Shown: positions 19,364-29,859, numbered from the stretch's first letter. The stretch: DNA of 64,000 bases from SAR116 cluster bacterium AG-325-I21 (GCA_003282865.1 QBYK01000006.1:1-64000); one strand, 5' to 3'. The notes: generated from the sequence alone by a model not told the origin. Made by a program: numbers and translations.

Positions 19364-20602
19364 ATGAGGGTCAAAACTATGCAGAAAAGTCGCTTTTACT
19401 ATGCTGCGATCAGAATTTTTTTTGGAATGTGCCTCCTGTTTACAAAGACAATCGTAAACGCCGATGAGTTTACCAGCCTGCAAAAGGAAGCAAAGGGGCA
19501 AACCGTCTATTTCAACGCATGGGGTGGCGATGCCAAAATTAATAGCTACATCGGCTGGGCTGGCAAAATCTTATCGAAGCGGCATGATATTAATATTGTT
19601 CATGTAAAACTGACCGATACAGCAAGCGCCGTTTCGCGTATACTTGCAGAAAAGGTGGCGGGGCGCAGCGATAACGGCTCAATTGACCTTTTATGGGTGA
19701 ATGGTGAAAATTTTTCCGCAATGAAGCAGGCCAGATTATTGCAAGAGCAGCCTTGGGTAAACTCTTTGCCAAATTGGCGCTATACTGATAGCGAGTCCTT
19801 ACCCGCAATCCTGTCAGATTTCGCCGAGCCAACTGATGGGAAAGAAAGCCCCTGGGGACGTGCTCAACTGGTATTCTCCTATGATAGTGCAAGACTAGAT
19901 TCTCCTCCCAAATCTGTAGCAGCACTCGCGGAATTTATAACTAAAAACCCAGGCCGTTTTACCTTTCCCCAGCCACCAGATTTTATTGGCATGTCCTTTC
20001 TTAAACAGATATTGCTTGAACTTAGTAATGATAATCAAGCGCTCTATCAGCCAGCAAATGACTACAACTTTTCCAAAGTAACTGCACCTTTATGGCGTTG
20101 GTTAGACTCAGCAAAACCCAACCTTTGGCGATCTGGCAATACCTATCCAAAAAATTATCCAGTTCTTCGTCAACTTCTTGGCGATGGGGAAATTGATATC
20201 GCCATTGCTTTTAACCCTGCTGATGCATCAGCTGCCATTGCGCGCGGCGAGTTGCCAAGTAGCGTGCGCACCTATGTACACGACGGCGGAACACTTGCTA
20301 ATGTCCATTTTCTGGCCATTCCATTCAATGCAGCCGCGCCCGCAGCGGCCAAGGTAGTCGCCAATTTCATGCTATCACCGGAAGCACAGCTGAAAAAAGC
20401 AGACCCAACCGTTTGGGGTGATCCGACGGTTTTGTCGATGCCAAAACTATCTAAAGCCCAAAGCAAGGCTTTTGAAGAGCTGCCACGTGGTATCGCTACT
20501 CTAAGCGATGCCGAACTGGGTCAGACGCTTGCCGAGCCACATCCAAGCTGGGTTCCACGTCTTGAGGCAGCATGGATTGCGCGGTACGCCAGTGGAAAAT
20601 AA
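19364..20602 (+). CDS. ABC transporter substrate-binding protein (YnjB-like)
   Basis: Signal-peptide-like N-terminus; 'GQTVYFNAWGGDAKINSYIGWAGKILSKRHDINIVHVKLTDTASAVSRI', 'LLWVNGENFSAMKQ'. Confidence 0.82.
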   Translation: MRVKTMQKSRFYYAAIRIFFGMCLLFTKTIVNADEFTSLQKEAKGQTVYFNAWGGDAKINSYIGWAGKILSKRHDINIVHVKLTDTASAVSRILAEKVAGRSDNGSIDLLWVNGENFSAMKQARLLQEQPWVNSLPNWRYTDSESLPAILSDFAEPTDGKESPWGRAQLVFSYDSARLDSPPKSVAALAEFITKNPGRFTFPQPPDFIGMSFLKQILLELSNDNQALYQPANDYNFSKVTAPLWRWLDSAKPNLWRSGNTYPKNYPVLRQLLGDGEIDIAIAFNPADASAAIARGELPSSVRTYVHDGGTLANVHFLAIPFNAAAPAAAKVVANFMLSPEAQLKKADPTVWGDPTVLSMPKLSKAQSKAFEELPRGIATLSDAELGQTLAEPHPSWVPRLEAAWIARYASGK

Positions 20603-22325
20603 CAGCCCACCTGTCCAAAAACAGCAAAATATTGCAATCACTAGCCTGACTGCAATCACTGCCCTACTTTTTGTATTACCAGTAATACTTGGTTTGATTG
20701 GCATCATTGTGCCAGCGTCAGGCTATTTTCCGGCGCTCGGTAAAAACAATTTTTCGATTGATGCTGCACGTGATTTTCTAGCAATACCTGGGCTTGGGCT
20801 TGCTTGCTGGCTGTCTTTAAAAACTGGCCTGCTTGCAACTGGTATTTCCTTAGCTGGAAGTTTTATCATTTTAGCCTCTTTCTCTGGTAGCAAAACAATA
20901 ATTTGGCTGCGACGCCTGCTTGGCCCTTTGATAGCTATACCCCATAGTACAATTGCCGTTGGTCTGGTGTTTCTGCTCGCTCCTTCAGGCTGGTTGATGC
21001 GTCTTATCTCACCAACACTAACCGGCCTCGAACGACCTCCGACTTGGGGGCTAGTACCTGATCCCTACGGTATTACACTTATCTTAGGACTAGTAGCAAA
21101 AGAACTTCCTTTTTTGCTACTCCTAGCCTTATCAGCTTTAGCAAACAAGCCTTTATCACGGCAACTCGCCATTGGTGCAGGGCTTGGCTACGGTCATTTC
21201 ACTAGCTGGGTATTTATTGTATTGCCGTTAATATATCGACAGATCAGATTGCTCGTCATTGCAGTTTTGATCTTCAGCTTATCCGTTGTTGACATGTCCT
21301 TGTTATTGGCACCAAGCTTGCCACCACCATTAGCTATTTTGGTGTTAAATGGCTTTCATGATTCAAACCTTGCCGCCCGTTTACCAGCTTCATTTGGCGC
21401 AATATGGCAAATCGGTCTTGCGCTGGTTGCACTTTTATTTTGGTGCATCAGTGAAAAGGTGGTCAGTAAGGCCGTCAGATTTTGCCGTTGGCGCGGCTGG
21501 CGTGGTCATTCGGCCGAACTTTGGCTAAGGTGTTTATCACTGTTTGCCTTACTGCCGATGCTCATTGGGGTAATGGGGCTTGTTGCTGCGCTTATTTGGT
21601 CACTGGCAAAGAACTGGTTTTTCCCCGAAACCTTTCCAGCAAGCGTCAATTTGCTTCACTGGCAGGATATGGCAAGCTACCTAATGCCAGTGCTAAATAG
21701 TGGGTTACTTGCAACTAGCGCAGCGTTTTTGTCTGTTATGTTAGTGTTTTTGTGGCTTTATAACGAGCAAGGCCTAATCCAACGAAATACCTTGCTGCAA
21801 ATTGCGATATTTCTGCCACTTCTTGTACCTCAAATCAGCTTTTTATTTGGCCTTCAAATTGGGCTTAGTTGGGCTGGGATTGACGGTAGTTGGCTAGCAC
21901 TTATTTATGTCCATATGATTTTTATTATACCTTATGTATGGCTTGTGCTGGCGCCAGCCTTTATGCATATGGACAAACGACACGAGCATGTGGCAAACAG
22001 TCTTGGCCTTGGTCCCGTCAAGCGATTGTTTCGCGTCTACTTACCGCTTCTGGCAATGCCGATTGGCGCATCACTATTCATCGGGTTTGCTGTCTCTATC
22101 TCTCTGTATCTTCCCACCGTTTTTGTTGGTGGTGGAAGAATCACCACGATAACAGTCGAAGCGGTCAGCCTCGCCGCTAATGGCAGTCGCGGTCCAGCAG
22201 GTGTTGCAGCTATTTTGCAAATTTTGATACCACTAGTCTGTTATATGGTAGTCTGGTTATTCTTGAAATACCGTTTTGGCAAGTTTTCCGGTATGCAGGG
22301 GGGTGGCCTATATGAAACGACGTGA
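20592..22325 (+). CDS. ABC transporter permease, two fused domains (YnjC-like)
   Basis: ORF 20508..22325; many TM segments; 'VANSLGLGPVKRLFRVYLPLLAMPIGASLFIGFAVSISLYLPTVFVGGGRITTITVEAVSLAANGSRGPAGVAA'. GTG at 20592 avoids most of the overlap with the upstream gene. Confidence 0.82.
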   Translation: MENNSPPVQKQQNIAITSLTAITALLFVLPVILGLIGIIVPASGYFPALGKNNFSIDAARDFLAIPGLGLACWLSLKTGLLATGISLAGSFIILASFSGSKTIIWLRRLLGPLIAIPHSTIAVGLVFLLAPSGWLMRLISPTLTGLERPPTWGLVPDPYGITLILGLVAKELPFLLLLALSALANKPLSRQLAIGAGLGYGHFTSWVFIVLPLIYRQIRLLVIAVLIFSLSVVDMSLLLAPSLPPPLAILVLNGFHDSNLAARLPASFGAIWQIGLALVALLFWCISEKVVSKAVRFCRWRGWRGHSAELWLRCLSLFALLPMLIGVMGLVAALIWSLAKNWFFPETFPASVNLLHWQDMASYLMPVLNSGLLATSAAFLSVMLVFLWLYNEQGLIQRNTLLQIAIFLPLLVPQISFLFGLQIGLSWAGIDGSWLALIYVHMIFIIPYVWLVLAPAFMHMDKRHEHVANSLGLGPVKRLFRVYLPLLAMPIGASLFIGFAVSISLYLPTVFVGGGRITTITVEAVSLAANGSRGPAGVAAILQILIPLVCYMVVWLFLKYRFGKFSGMQGGGLYETT

Positions 22326-22468
22326 AATTTGAGGTAAGTATGTTTGCAAGAGGGTATGTTTTTTCATCTTGATTTCATCAAAATCGATGTTTTTTTGGTG
22401 TAAATGGACAGAACTTTGCAAACGAAGCGATCATTTGCGCCTTTTGCTATAAGTGGACCTAAACAAAT

Positions 22469-23362
22469 ATGACACAATTCCTCTTGCCTATTATTTTTGT
22501 TATTTTTTGGTCGTCAGGCTTTGTAGGAGGCAAGGCAGATGTGTAGCATGCAAACCATTCGCTTTTTTCGCGATCAAGTTTGCATTTGTTACCCTGATTT
22601 TCATCGCTGCCGAGATCGGTTTTTGGATATCGCGCAAAAAAGACAAAGCAAGAGCCCTTATCCCACGAGACCGCTTAAATGACCCAAGTTTGCAAACTTC
22701 TTTTATTTTTGTGCTGACCCACGGCATCTATGTTGGCAGTGCCTTTTTTGCGATGGCCAATGGTCTCGGCGCAGCACTATCAGCTTTCTTTGTATCAACC
22801 CAGCCATTTCTAACAAGAGCATTGGCAATTTTCATGTTTAATGAAAAACCCCAAACTATTAATGGGTCGGCATTTTTATTGGCTTTGCGGGCGTTGTTGT
22901 TGTGGTATCGCCATCAGCTGGAATAGATGCACTGGTTTTATCAATCATTTCCTGTTTTTTTGGGTTACTAGAAATTACGATTTGAGCTTTGCTTCAAAAA
23001 CGTGTTAGCAGCTCTGTTAGTTTAGTGATAAGCAACATCATCCAAGCCAGCGCCGCTTGCCTGTTTTTTATTAGTTTATTTTAAAAGTTGTAACACCATA
23101 TATGATATGGAATGAAACATTCTTAATAGCACTTGCATGGCAGGTTTTGGCTGTTTCAACCGGTGCTTATGTGGTTTTAATGATTTTGATTAAGCGTGAC
23201 AATATTGCTGCAACAACCTCACTTTTATTTCTAGGTCCATCTGTCACGGCAATTATCGCCTTTTTTGTTTTTAGTGAACCATTAACACCGATCACAATCA
23301 GTGGCTTTTTCATGGCGTCAAATAGGCTGTATCTTGTCACTCACAATAGCTCACAAAATTAA
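22469..23362 (+). pseudogene. EamA/DMT transporter broken by several frameshifts and stops
   Basis: MTQFLLPIIFVIFWSSGFVGGKADV* (frame 2), then CKPFAFFAIKFAFVTLIFIAAEIGFWISRKKDKARALIPRD...LTHGIYVGSAFFAMANGLGAALSAFFVSTQPFLTRALAIFMFNEK (frame 1), then WVGIFIGFAGVVVVVSPSAGIDALVLSIISCFFGLLEITI*, then WQVLAVSTGAYVVLMILIKRDNIAATTSLLFLGPSVTAIIAFFVFSEPLTPITISGFF. Confidence 0.85.
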
Positions 23363-23932
23363 ACGTTATGTCTCAAAAATCGTAGCTGAATATTGTTTTT
23401 AAGAGAGACTCCAGGGTCTAATTATCCAGAGTAAACATATGTTTACGCAACTCGAATGACGTAGGCCCATACGCAATTAATAGGTGCCACTATCCAGTAA
23501 TATTTTTAACCAAACAAATTTAATTGAGGTCCCCACCATACAAATCCAGATAAATTGCAACCTAGTTTTGTTAGTCCCAAGGCCCAATCATTCACTCTGA
23601 TGTGCCCAGCATTTAACCAATTCTTACAGAAGACGATATCACGAACTTATGTTGTCAGCTATCAATTACCCACAATGAGCAACAGTTCGGTTGTTAGCCT
23701 GAGTTTTCAGTTTTTCCAGTTTGGATTGCGAAAAACCATCAATAGGTTTTTAGTAACTGCAAATTGAAAAGGTGATCGGTACAGGTATTAATTGCCATAA
23801 ATTTTATGTTATTGATAAATCCCGCGTGCATATTTACTCTCAAAAGCATGGTGCCATGCTACAAGCTAACGCCCTCGAGAGCACAATGAATTATAAAAAT
23901 AATATGGAAAAACAATATGATAATTAAGTGTA

Positions 23933-25048
23933 ATGTTTGGGCCAACTATTGTAAACCGTGGTATAAGGTCTGTGATGAGCCATTTGACCCATACTTTGTC
24001 TAAAGAAAACAAAGCCTTTTTTATGACCGATGATCTGAAAAGTAGTAAGCCAAGAATTTTAGTATTAGGCGTAGGTGGAAATGTCAGCATAGGCATTTTG
24101 AGAGCTATCAAGGACTCTGACATCGATGCCCATGTCTTTGGGGCATGTGTACAAAAGTACGCTGCAGGTTTTTACTTCTGTGAACATACATTTATTTCTC
24201 CTATGGCTATGGATAAGAGGTTTTTACCTTGGTTAAAAGCTACCATTAAACAAAACAACATAAATTTAGTTCTCTCTGGAGTAGAAGAGGTAATTAAAGT
24301 CCTCACGACAGTCAAAATTTCAACAGAGGTTTGCAAAATCTTAACCCCAGATATTAAGACCTTCAAAATATTCAGTGATAAAATGAAAACAGCAAATTGG
24401 TTGAAATCTCATGGCATCAGCCATCCTAAGACATTAGATCTTCGTAAGCATCTCAACTTTTCTGAGCTGAAGAGTGTTATTTCATTACCGTTTATTGTTA
24501 AACCACGAATGGGAAAGGGCTCATCAAACGTATCAATAATAATGAACGAAAAACAATTTATAGACATAGATCAACCAAATCTATGCGTTGCTCAACAGCT
24601 AATAGGAAACACCGACACAGAGTATACGTGTGGCATTTACAGGTCAAAATTTAATTATACTGAAATTATAATTATGAGGCGATTGTTACGAAATGGTTCA
24701 ACTGTTATGGCAGAGGTAGTCGAGAATCAGTTGATATATGATTACTGTTACAAAATAGCGGAAACTAGTAAAATATTTGGTCCTTTAAATATTCAGCTAA
24801 GACTCTGCACAAAGACCCACAAACCTTATTGCTTTGAGATAAATATGAGACTTTCAGGAACAACTTCGGTTAGACACGGCTTTGGATTTAAAGATTGTCA
24901 AGTATGGATTAAGGAGATGTTGTTTGATAGAGGATTCCGCAAGGATTTTGATGTCAAACCCGCAATTGCGATCCGCCATGAAGCTGAGATTTTTTTGAGC
25001 AAAAATGCTATTGACTCAATCAACAAAGACAAACCAACGATGATGTAG
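23933..25048 (+). CDS. ATP-grasp domain protein (CarB-like)
   Basis: 'KPRILVLGVGGNVSIGILRAIKDSDIDAHVFGACVQ', 'LPFIVKPRMGKGSSNVSIIMNEKQF', 'CFEINMRLSGTTSVRHGFGFKDCQVWIKEM'. Start may be an internal Met. Confidence 0.8.
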   Translation: MFGPTIVNRGIRSVMSHLTHTLSKENKAFFMTDDLKSSKPRILVLGVGGNVSIGILRAIKDSDIDAHVFGACVQKYAAGFYFCEHTFISPMAMDKRFLPWLKATIKQNNINLVLSGVEEVIKVLTTVKISTEVCKILTPDIKTFKIFSDKMKTANWLKSHGISHPKTLDLRKHLNFSELKSVISLPFIVKPRMGKGSSNVSIIMNEKQFIDIDQPNLCVAQQLIGNTDTEYTCGIYRSKFNYTEIIIMRRLLRNGSTVMAEVVENQLIYDYCYKIAETSKIFGPLNIQLRLCTKTHKPYCFEINMRLSGTTSVRHGFGFKDCQVWIKEMLFDRGFRKDFDVKPAIAIRHEAEIFLSKNAIDSINKDKPTMM

Positions 25049-25052
25049 AGAA

Positions 25053-25922
25053 ATGATTATGAAATACCTCATCACAGGGGCAAACGGTGTTGTTGGAAAA
25101 AATTTATTAGAACTTCTACAAAATTACCCTGAGTCTGAGGTTTGGGGTTGTGGCAGAGACTCCAAAAACAGTGATCGTTATTTTAATTTAGATCTAATGA
25201 GTCGAACGGATGTTCAAGAACGCTTTGCTTTGGGAGCTTTTGACTGCGTTGTTCATTGCGCCGCGGATATTAAAAATCCCTCAACCTTTAAATTATTCAA
25301 TAATAACACCACCACAACGCTAAATGTGGTCGAAGCATGCATCGCCACTAAAGTCAAAACTCTCGTTCACACTTCCGGATTGCCAGTTATTGGATCAATT
25401 AAACGCCTACCAATCACGGAGAGCCACCCGGCAAAACCACAGAGTCCATACCACCTTTCAAAGCTTCATTCAGAACAAATCCTCGAACAGTACTGCCAAG
25501 ACAAACTTAAATTAATTAATGTCAGAATACCCTCACCCGTCGGTTTACATATGCCATTACGCTCAGCTTTTCCAATATTTTTAGACAAAATAAAGAAACA
25601 CCAGATCATCCGGATAACTGGCAATCCTGAGACTAAACAGAATTTTCTCGACATGAGAGATTTGGCGGACTTTATTTACAAGACTAGTGTTTTAGAAGGA
25701 AAATCCGGATTGTTCAATGTCGCTGCAAAAATACCATATTCTTACTCAGAGTTGGCTCAAACTATGATCATTCATTTAAATAGTCGTTCACAAATTGAGC
25801 ACATCAACTCAGCTGAACATATTAAAGCAGAGGTATGGGACGTTTCAACCGAGAAGGCAAAAACCTTTTATCAATACGAAGCCAAATTTGATTTGATCCA
25901 AACATTAAACTGGGTTTCATAG
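25053..25922 (+). CDS. NAD-dependent epimerase/dehydratase (extended SDR)
   Basis: 'MKYLITGANGVVGKNLLELLQN', 'FDCVVHCAADIKNP', 'YHLSKLHSEQILEQY'. Confidence 0.85.
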   Translation: MIMKYLITGANGVVGKNLLELLQNYPESEVWGCGRDSKNSDRYFNLDLMSRTDVQERFALGAFDCVVHCAADIKNPSTFKLFNNNTTTTLNVVEACIATKVKTLVHTSGLPVIGSIKRLPITESHPAKPQSPYHLSKLHSEQILEQYCQDKLKLINVRIPSPVGLHMPLRSAFPIFLDKIKKHQIIRITGNPETKQNFLDMRDLADFIYKTSVLEGKSGLFNVAAKIPYSYSELAQTMIIHLNSRSQIEHINSAEHIKAEVWDVSTEKAKTFYQYEAKFDLIQTLNWVS

Positions 25923-25928
25923 ATTCTA

Positions 25929-26633
25929 ATGAAGTTACGTTTTTTTTCTGATATCCACGGAAACAATTACGCCTTCAAAGCATTCATTGATGGGTTCTCA
26001 GTCGACAAAACCGTCAATGAAACCGTATTTCTTGGTGATTTCATGGGTTTTTATTATGGTTCAAATGAAATAATCTCGTTTTGCCGAGAGCGTAATATTA
26101 CCTGCGTCCTTGGCAACCACGATAAATACTTTCTTGACCTGTTGGATGGGAAAATACAACTTGACCACCTTAGATCAAAATACGGAAACTCATACGAGCT
26201 AGCCCTGAAAAGCCTCGACTCGGAAAATATTAATTTTTTAAGAAAACTAAGCACCCACAGAGTTCTGATTTATGGCGACATTCGAGTATACGTATGCCAC
26301 GGATCCCCGATAGACAACCTAGAAGGCAGAATTTACCCAGATACTGATTTGTCAAAATTTGAAAAAATTACGAGAAATTACAAATACGTGGTTACCGGCC
26401 ACACACATCACAGGATGGAAAGGCACTTTGGTGCAACCAGATTTTTGAACCCCGGATCACTTGGCCAGCAGAGAGATGGCAAAGGCTGCTCATACTTGAC
26501 ACTTGATTTAACAACCGGTGGTAGCACATTTCATGTAGTCAAATATCCAATAATTAAATTAGAAAAGGATGTTGACCGGTACGATCACGGACTACAGGGC
26601 CTTAAAGAGGTTTTGAAGCGGAAAAGGTCATAA
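25929..26633 (+). CDS. Metallophosphoesterase (YfcE/calcineurin-like)
   Basis: 'FFSDIHGNNYAFKAF', 'VFLGDFMGFYYG', 'CVLGNHDKYF', 'VCHGSPID', 'VVTGHTHHRMERHFGATRFLNPGSLGQQRDG'. Confidence 0.9.
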   Translation: MKLRFFSDIHGNNYAFKAFIDGFSVDKTVNETVFLGDFMGFYYGSNEIISFCRERNITCVLGNHDKYFLDLLDGKIQLDHLRSKYGNSYELALKSLDSENINFLRKLSTHRVLIYGDIRVYVCHGSPIDNLEGRIYPDTDLSKFEKITRNYKYVVTGHTHHRMERHFGATRFLNPGSLGQQRDGKGCSYLTLDLTTGGSTFHVVKYPIIKLEKDVDRYDHGLQGLKEVLKRKRS

Positions 26634-26942
26634 AGGGAATTGATATTGGCATAAAAATCAACCATTCATTAATTGTTTCGACAAACACAGATCAACCTCA
26701 TATGTTAAATCACCGAAACGAGTTAAAGGCCTACTTTTATGTTCTGATTTTAGAAATATTTGTGGGGAATAATCATTTTTTTTAAAAAAATATTACTGAT
26801 CAAAGTGTTTATGCATAATCATCGATAAACAAAAATCAATCCAAGAGGAATTCTCTCTTCCCTTCAGTATAAATATTTCACAGGATCATCAAGAGATCTA
26901 ACCCAAAAGCTAAAAAATGGCTGCTAAGTAGGAATCACAGGT

Positions 26943-27752
26943 TTGGACTCACAATTTTCAATAAATAATCATAATCTGTACGATTTACTCAAACAAACCA
27001 TAAAATCTTGGCGGTTTTTTCTTTTGACTGTGGTTATACTTAACATCTTGGTACAGCCATTTTTATTAGACTTACAATTAGGGGAGAAAAAACTGCAGAC
27101 GGTTAAAATAGATTTTCGATTCAACAATTTTATTCCTCACCAAGACTTCAATCATACATTAAAGCTGTTCAAAGATGAATTCGCTAAAAGAACAAATTTT
27201 GATAGTTGGAAGGAAAATCATAATGACTCAAAACTTTCTTATAATTACGTTTCGAATTACCCCAGCGAAACCTCCAGTACGAATATTTTAACTGACACTT
27301 TATTGGGTAATTTAAAGGACTTCGGAAACGTTTCTATTAGCCAAAAGGCAAACAGATTTAGTATTCAAACAGAGGTTGAGAAGGTAACAATCATCTCAGA
27401 CGCTTTGAGTTACGTTAATTTTGTTAATGCCAAGATGTGTGAAAAACAACGCAAATTTTTTGAAAGAATGGCTAAAAAAACAATCTCTAATCTCTCAACA
27501 AAAATGGAAAATAAAAACGAAAAAGAATTGGAGGCTACATTAGCTATACTAGCGATGGAAAGGTCGTATCATAATTCGTTTCTCGCAATCCTTGACATGA
27601 ATTGCGATCTCGTAGTTGCATCCAGTCGTATCCTAACGCCAAAGAAAAGCGACCTTTCTTTGCTAGCTTTCCTTCTGTCGTTAATGTTAGCATTTTGGAC
27701 CACTTTTGCTTTGGCACTTATCAGGCTATCCAAGAGCAGCGGCAAGGCCTAA
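26943..27752 (+). CDS. Wzz-like polysaccharide chain-length/co-polymerase family protein (putative)
   Basis: N-terminal TM (WRFFLLTVVILNILVQPFLL) and C-terminal TM preceded by 'TPKKSDLSLLAFLLSLMLAF', the Wzz architecture; no kinase motif. TTG start. Confidence 0.55.
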   Translation: MDSQFSINNHNLYDLLKQTIKSWRFFLLTVVILNILVQPFLLDLQLGEKKLQTVKIDFRFNNFIPHQDFNHTLKLFKDEFAKRTNFDSWKENHNDSKLSYNYVSNYPSETSSTNILTDTLLGNLKDFGNVSISQKANRFSIQTEVEKVTIISDALSYVNFVNAKMCEKQRKFFERMAKKTISNLSTKMENKNEKELEATLAILAMERSYHNSFLAILDMNCDLVVASSRILTPKKSDLSLLAFLLSLMLAFWTTFALALIRLSKSSGKA

Positions 27753-27892
27753 ATTACTTACCACCAATTTGAAGGTCCAAACCGCGGTTAATTCCTCAGA
27801 GTTGTTTGGCAAATTTTATCCAACGCCCTTTTTTAAAGGCTCAAAAATGAACGCGCCCTCGCATTAAAGTCAAAAGATGCAACTGGTAACTT

Positions 27893-28762
27893 TTAATCTC
27901 GCACATTCGGATTGTAAAATTCAGCGCGAGCTTTTTTTAGGTAAGTAGAGCGGAGCCGGAGGGTGAATTCGCCAGGCTTGCCGGTGCCGATAGCAGCCCC
28001 ATCAATCTTGGTAACAGGCAAGACATAAATTGAAGCTGCAGTAATCATCGCCTCATCAGCAAGCATCACTTCTTCAAATTTACTTACTTTTTCAACCAGC
28101 CTAATGTTAAGGTCATTTGCACAGCGAAGCATCGTTTTCCTCGTGATACCGTGCAAAATTTCATTCGTTACAGGTCTAACGAACAGTTCTCTACCTTTAA
28201 TGAAAAAAAAACTTGAAGAGCCAGCCTCTGTGACAAAGCCATTATTATCTACCATTAGCGCCTCAAATGCACCAGCCTTATTGGCAGCTTGTTTTGCCAT
28301 CACTTGTGCCAGAAGATTTGTCGATTTGATATCACGTCGAGCCCACCGCAAATCAGGAACGCTGATTAGCTCAATATTAGGTGGTGTCGAATCTGCTGCA
28401 AATTTTGGGCCTTGAGTGAACGCAAATATATTTGGAATGTAGTGGTCATGATAATGAAAGGCACGATCACCAGCACCACGTGTTATGTGAAGATAAAGGA
28501 ACCCTTCGATTAAGTTGTTTTTCTCGATTAATGACATCAAAATATTAAACATTTCATCGATAGAAAATTTCATGGGTATAGAAAGTTCAGCGAGTGATCT
28601 CTCGAGGCGTTGCATATGATAAAGAAAATCTGCGATTTGTCCGTCAAAGACACCAAATCCCTCATACACAGAATCTGCAAAAAGAAAACCACGGTCAAAA
28701 ATTGAAACTTTTGCCTGACTTTCTAAAAGGTAATCACCGTTAACATAAGTAATACGTTCCAT
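27893..28762 (-). CDS. Class IV aminotransferase, D-amino-acid transaminase-like
   Basis: 'MERITYVNGDYLLESQAKVSIFDRGFLFADSVYEGFGVFDGQIADFLYHMQRLERSLAEL', 'EALMVDNNGFVTEAGSSSFFFIKG', 'ILHGITRKTML'. Confidence 0.9.
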   Translation of the reverse strand: MERITYVNGDYLLESQAKVSIFDRGFLFADSVYEGFGVFDGQIADFLYHMQRLERSLAELSIPMKFSIDEMFNILMSLIEKNNLIEGFLYLHITRGAGDRAFHYHDHYIPNIFAFTQGPKFAADSTPPNIELISVPDLRWARRDIKSTNLLAQVMAKQAANKAGAFEALMVDNNGFVTEAGSSSFFFIKGRELFVRPVTNEILHGITRKTMLRCANDLNIRLVEKVSKFEEVMLADEAMITAASIYVLPVTKIDGAAIGTGKPGEFTLRLRSTYLKKARAEFYNPNVRD

Positions 28763-28785
28763 TAATCTACCTCACCAAAGTTACA

Positions 28786-29859
28786 TCAATTTTCATCAAT
28801 ACGGCTTTTCTTATGATCTTTTTCTAGAAGACACAGGATCATGATGATAGTTTCATAAAGGCAAATGAAACAAAACACTCCAGCCAAAAGCAGAAACTTA
28901 TCATCAAAAAATAAAACAGCCCATAAACAACTTATCAATGGCAAAATTAATGTGAGTAAGGCTGATAAACTATTCTGACTTAATGTTGATAGGCCAGTTC
29001 GAGACTTCAATGTCACAAATATTAGACTGTGTAGGTGCCTGTCATCAGGGTCAAATGCATTCACACCTCTTGTTGATGCTCGACGAATTGCAGATCGGCC
29101 AAGCTCGTATAGAGGAAAAATTACAATCATCAGGCTTGCGAAAGGAGAAATTCCAGGATTATCTTCAGGCATGATAATCGAAAGTCCAGCTATGATAGCG
29201 CCAAGTAAATAAGCTCCCCCATCACCCAAGAATATTTTGCCAAAAGGAAAATTCCAAAATAAAAAACCAACAATTGGAGCTAAAACAAAAAAACAAATAT
29301 TGCTATATGTCATAGCACCAGTTTCACTGCCCAGAACACTAAATCCCAAAAGCATTATAGTAGCAGCTCCAGCTGCCAAACCATTGAGCCCATCAATAAT
29401 ATTAAACGCGTTAACTAGCGCAGAAATTGCAATTACAGTAACAACAGTTGAAATAACAGGTGCTCTGAACAAAAAGTTAACAGCATCAACATCAACTTTT
29501 GTTATGCTATAACCTGTTATCCATACAAATAGCCCCCCACTAATTAATGAGCTTATAAATCTTATTTCTGCAGAAACACCACCGGTAAAATCTTCAATAG
29601 CTCCAGCGAAAAATACTGGGAAAGCAGCAACCATTAACAGCAGCAGTGTTTTTGAGTTGAGAAAAATTAAGGTGCCTGCTAGCACAAAGAAGATTGCAAG
29701 ACCACCAATACGCGGCACCGATCCCTTATGGGTTTTCTGTGGGCCCCGATCGCCATCTTTACCTATTTGGAAGTACTTGTGGAACACAAGAACAGTGAGT
29801 CCAGTCAAAATAACAGACAATATTGCACTGCCAAAATACGCATAAAATTCAAAACTCAT
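28786..29859 (-). CDS. Polyprenyl-phosphate sugar-1-phosphate transferase (WecA/MraY-like, GT4)
   Basis: 'ALVNAFNIIDGLNGLAAGAATIMLLGF', 'FPFGKIFLGDGGAYLLGAIIAGLSIIMPE', 'FDPDDRHLHSLIF'. Confidence 0.88.
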   Translation of the reverse strand: MSFEFYAYFGSAILSVILTGLTVLVFHKYFQIGKDGDRGPQKTHKGSVPRIGGLAIFFVLAGTLIFLNSKTLLLLMVAAFPVFFAGAIEDFTGGVSAEIRFISSLISGGLFVWITGYSITKVDVDAVNFLFRAPVISTVVTVIAISALVNAFNIIDGLNGLAAGAATIMLLGFSVLGSETGAMTYSNICFFVLAPIVGFLFWNFPFGKIFLGDGGAYLLGAIIAGLSIIMPEDNPGISPFASLMIVIFPLYELGRSAIRRASTRGVNAFDPDDRHLHSLIFVTLKSRTGLSTLSQNSLSALLTLILPLISCLWAVLFFDDKFLLLAGVFCFICLYETIIMILCLLEKDHKKSRIDEN

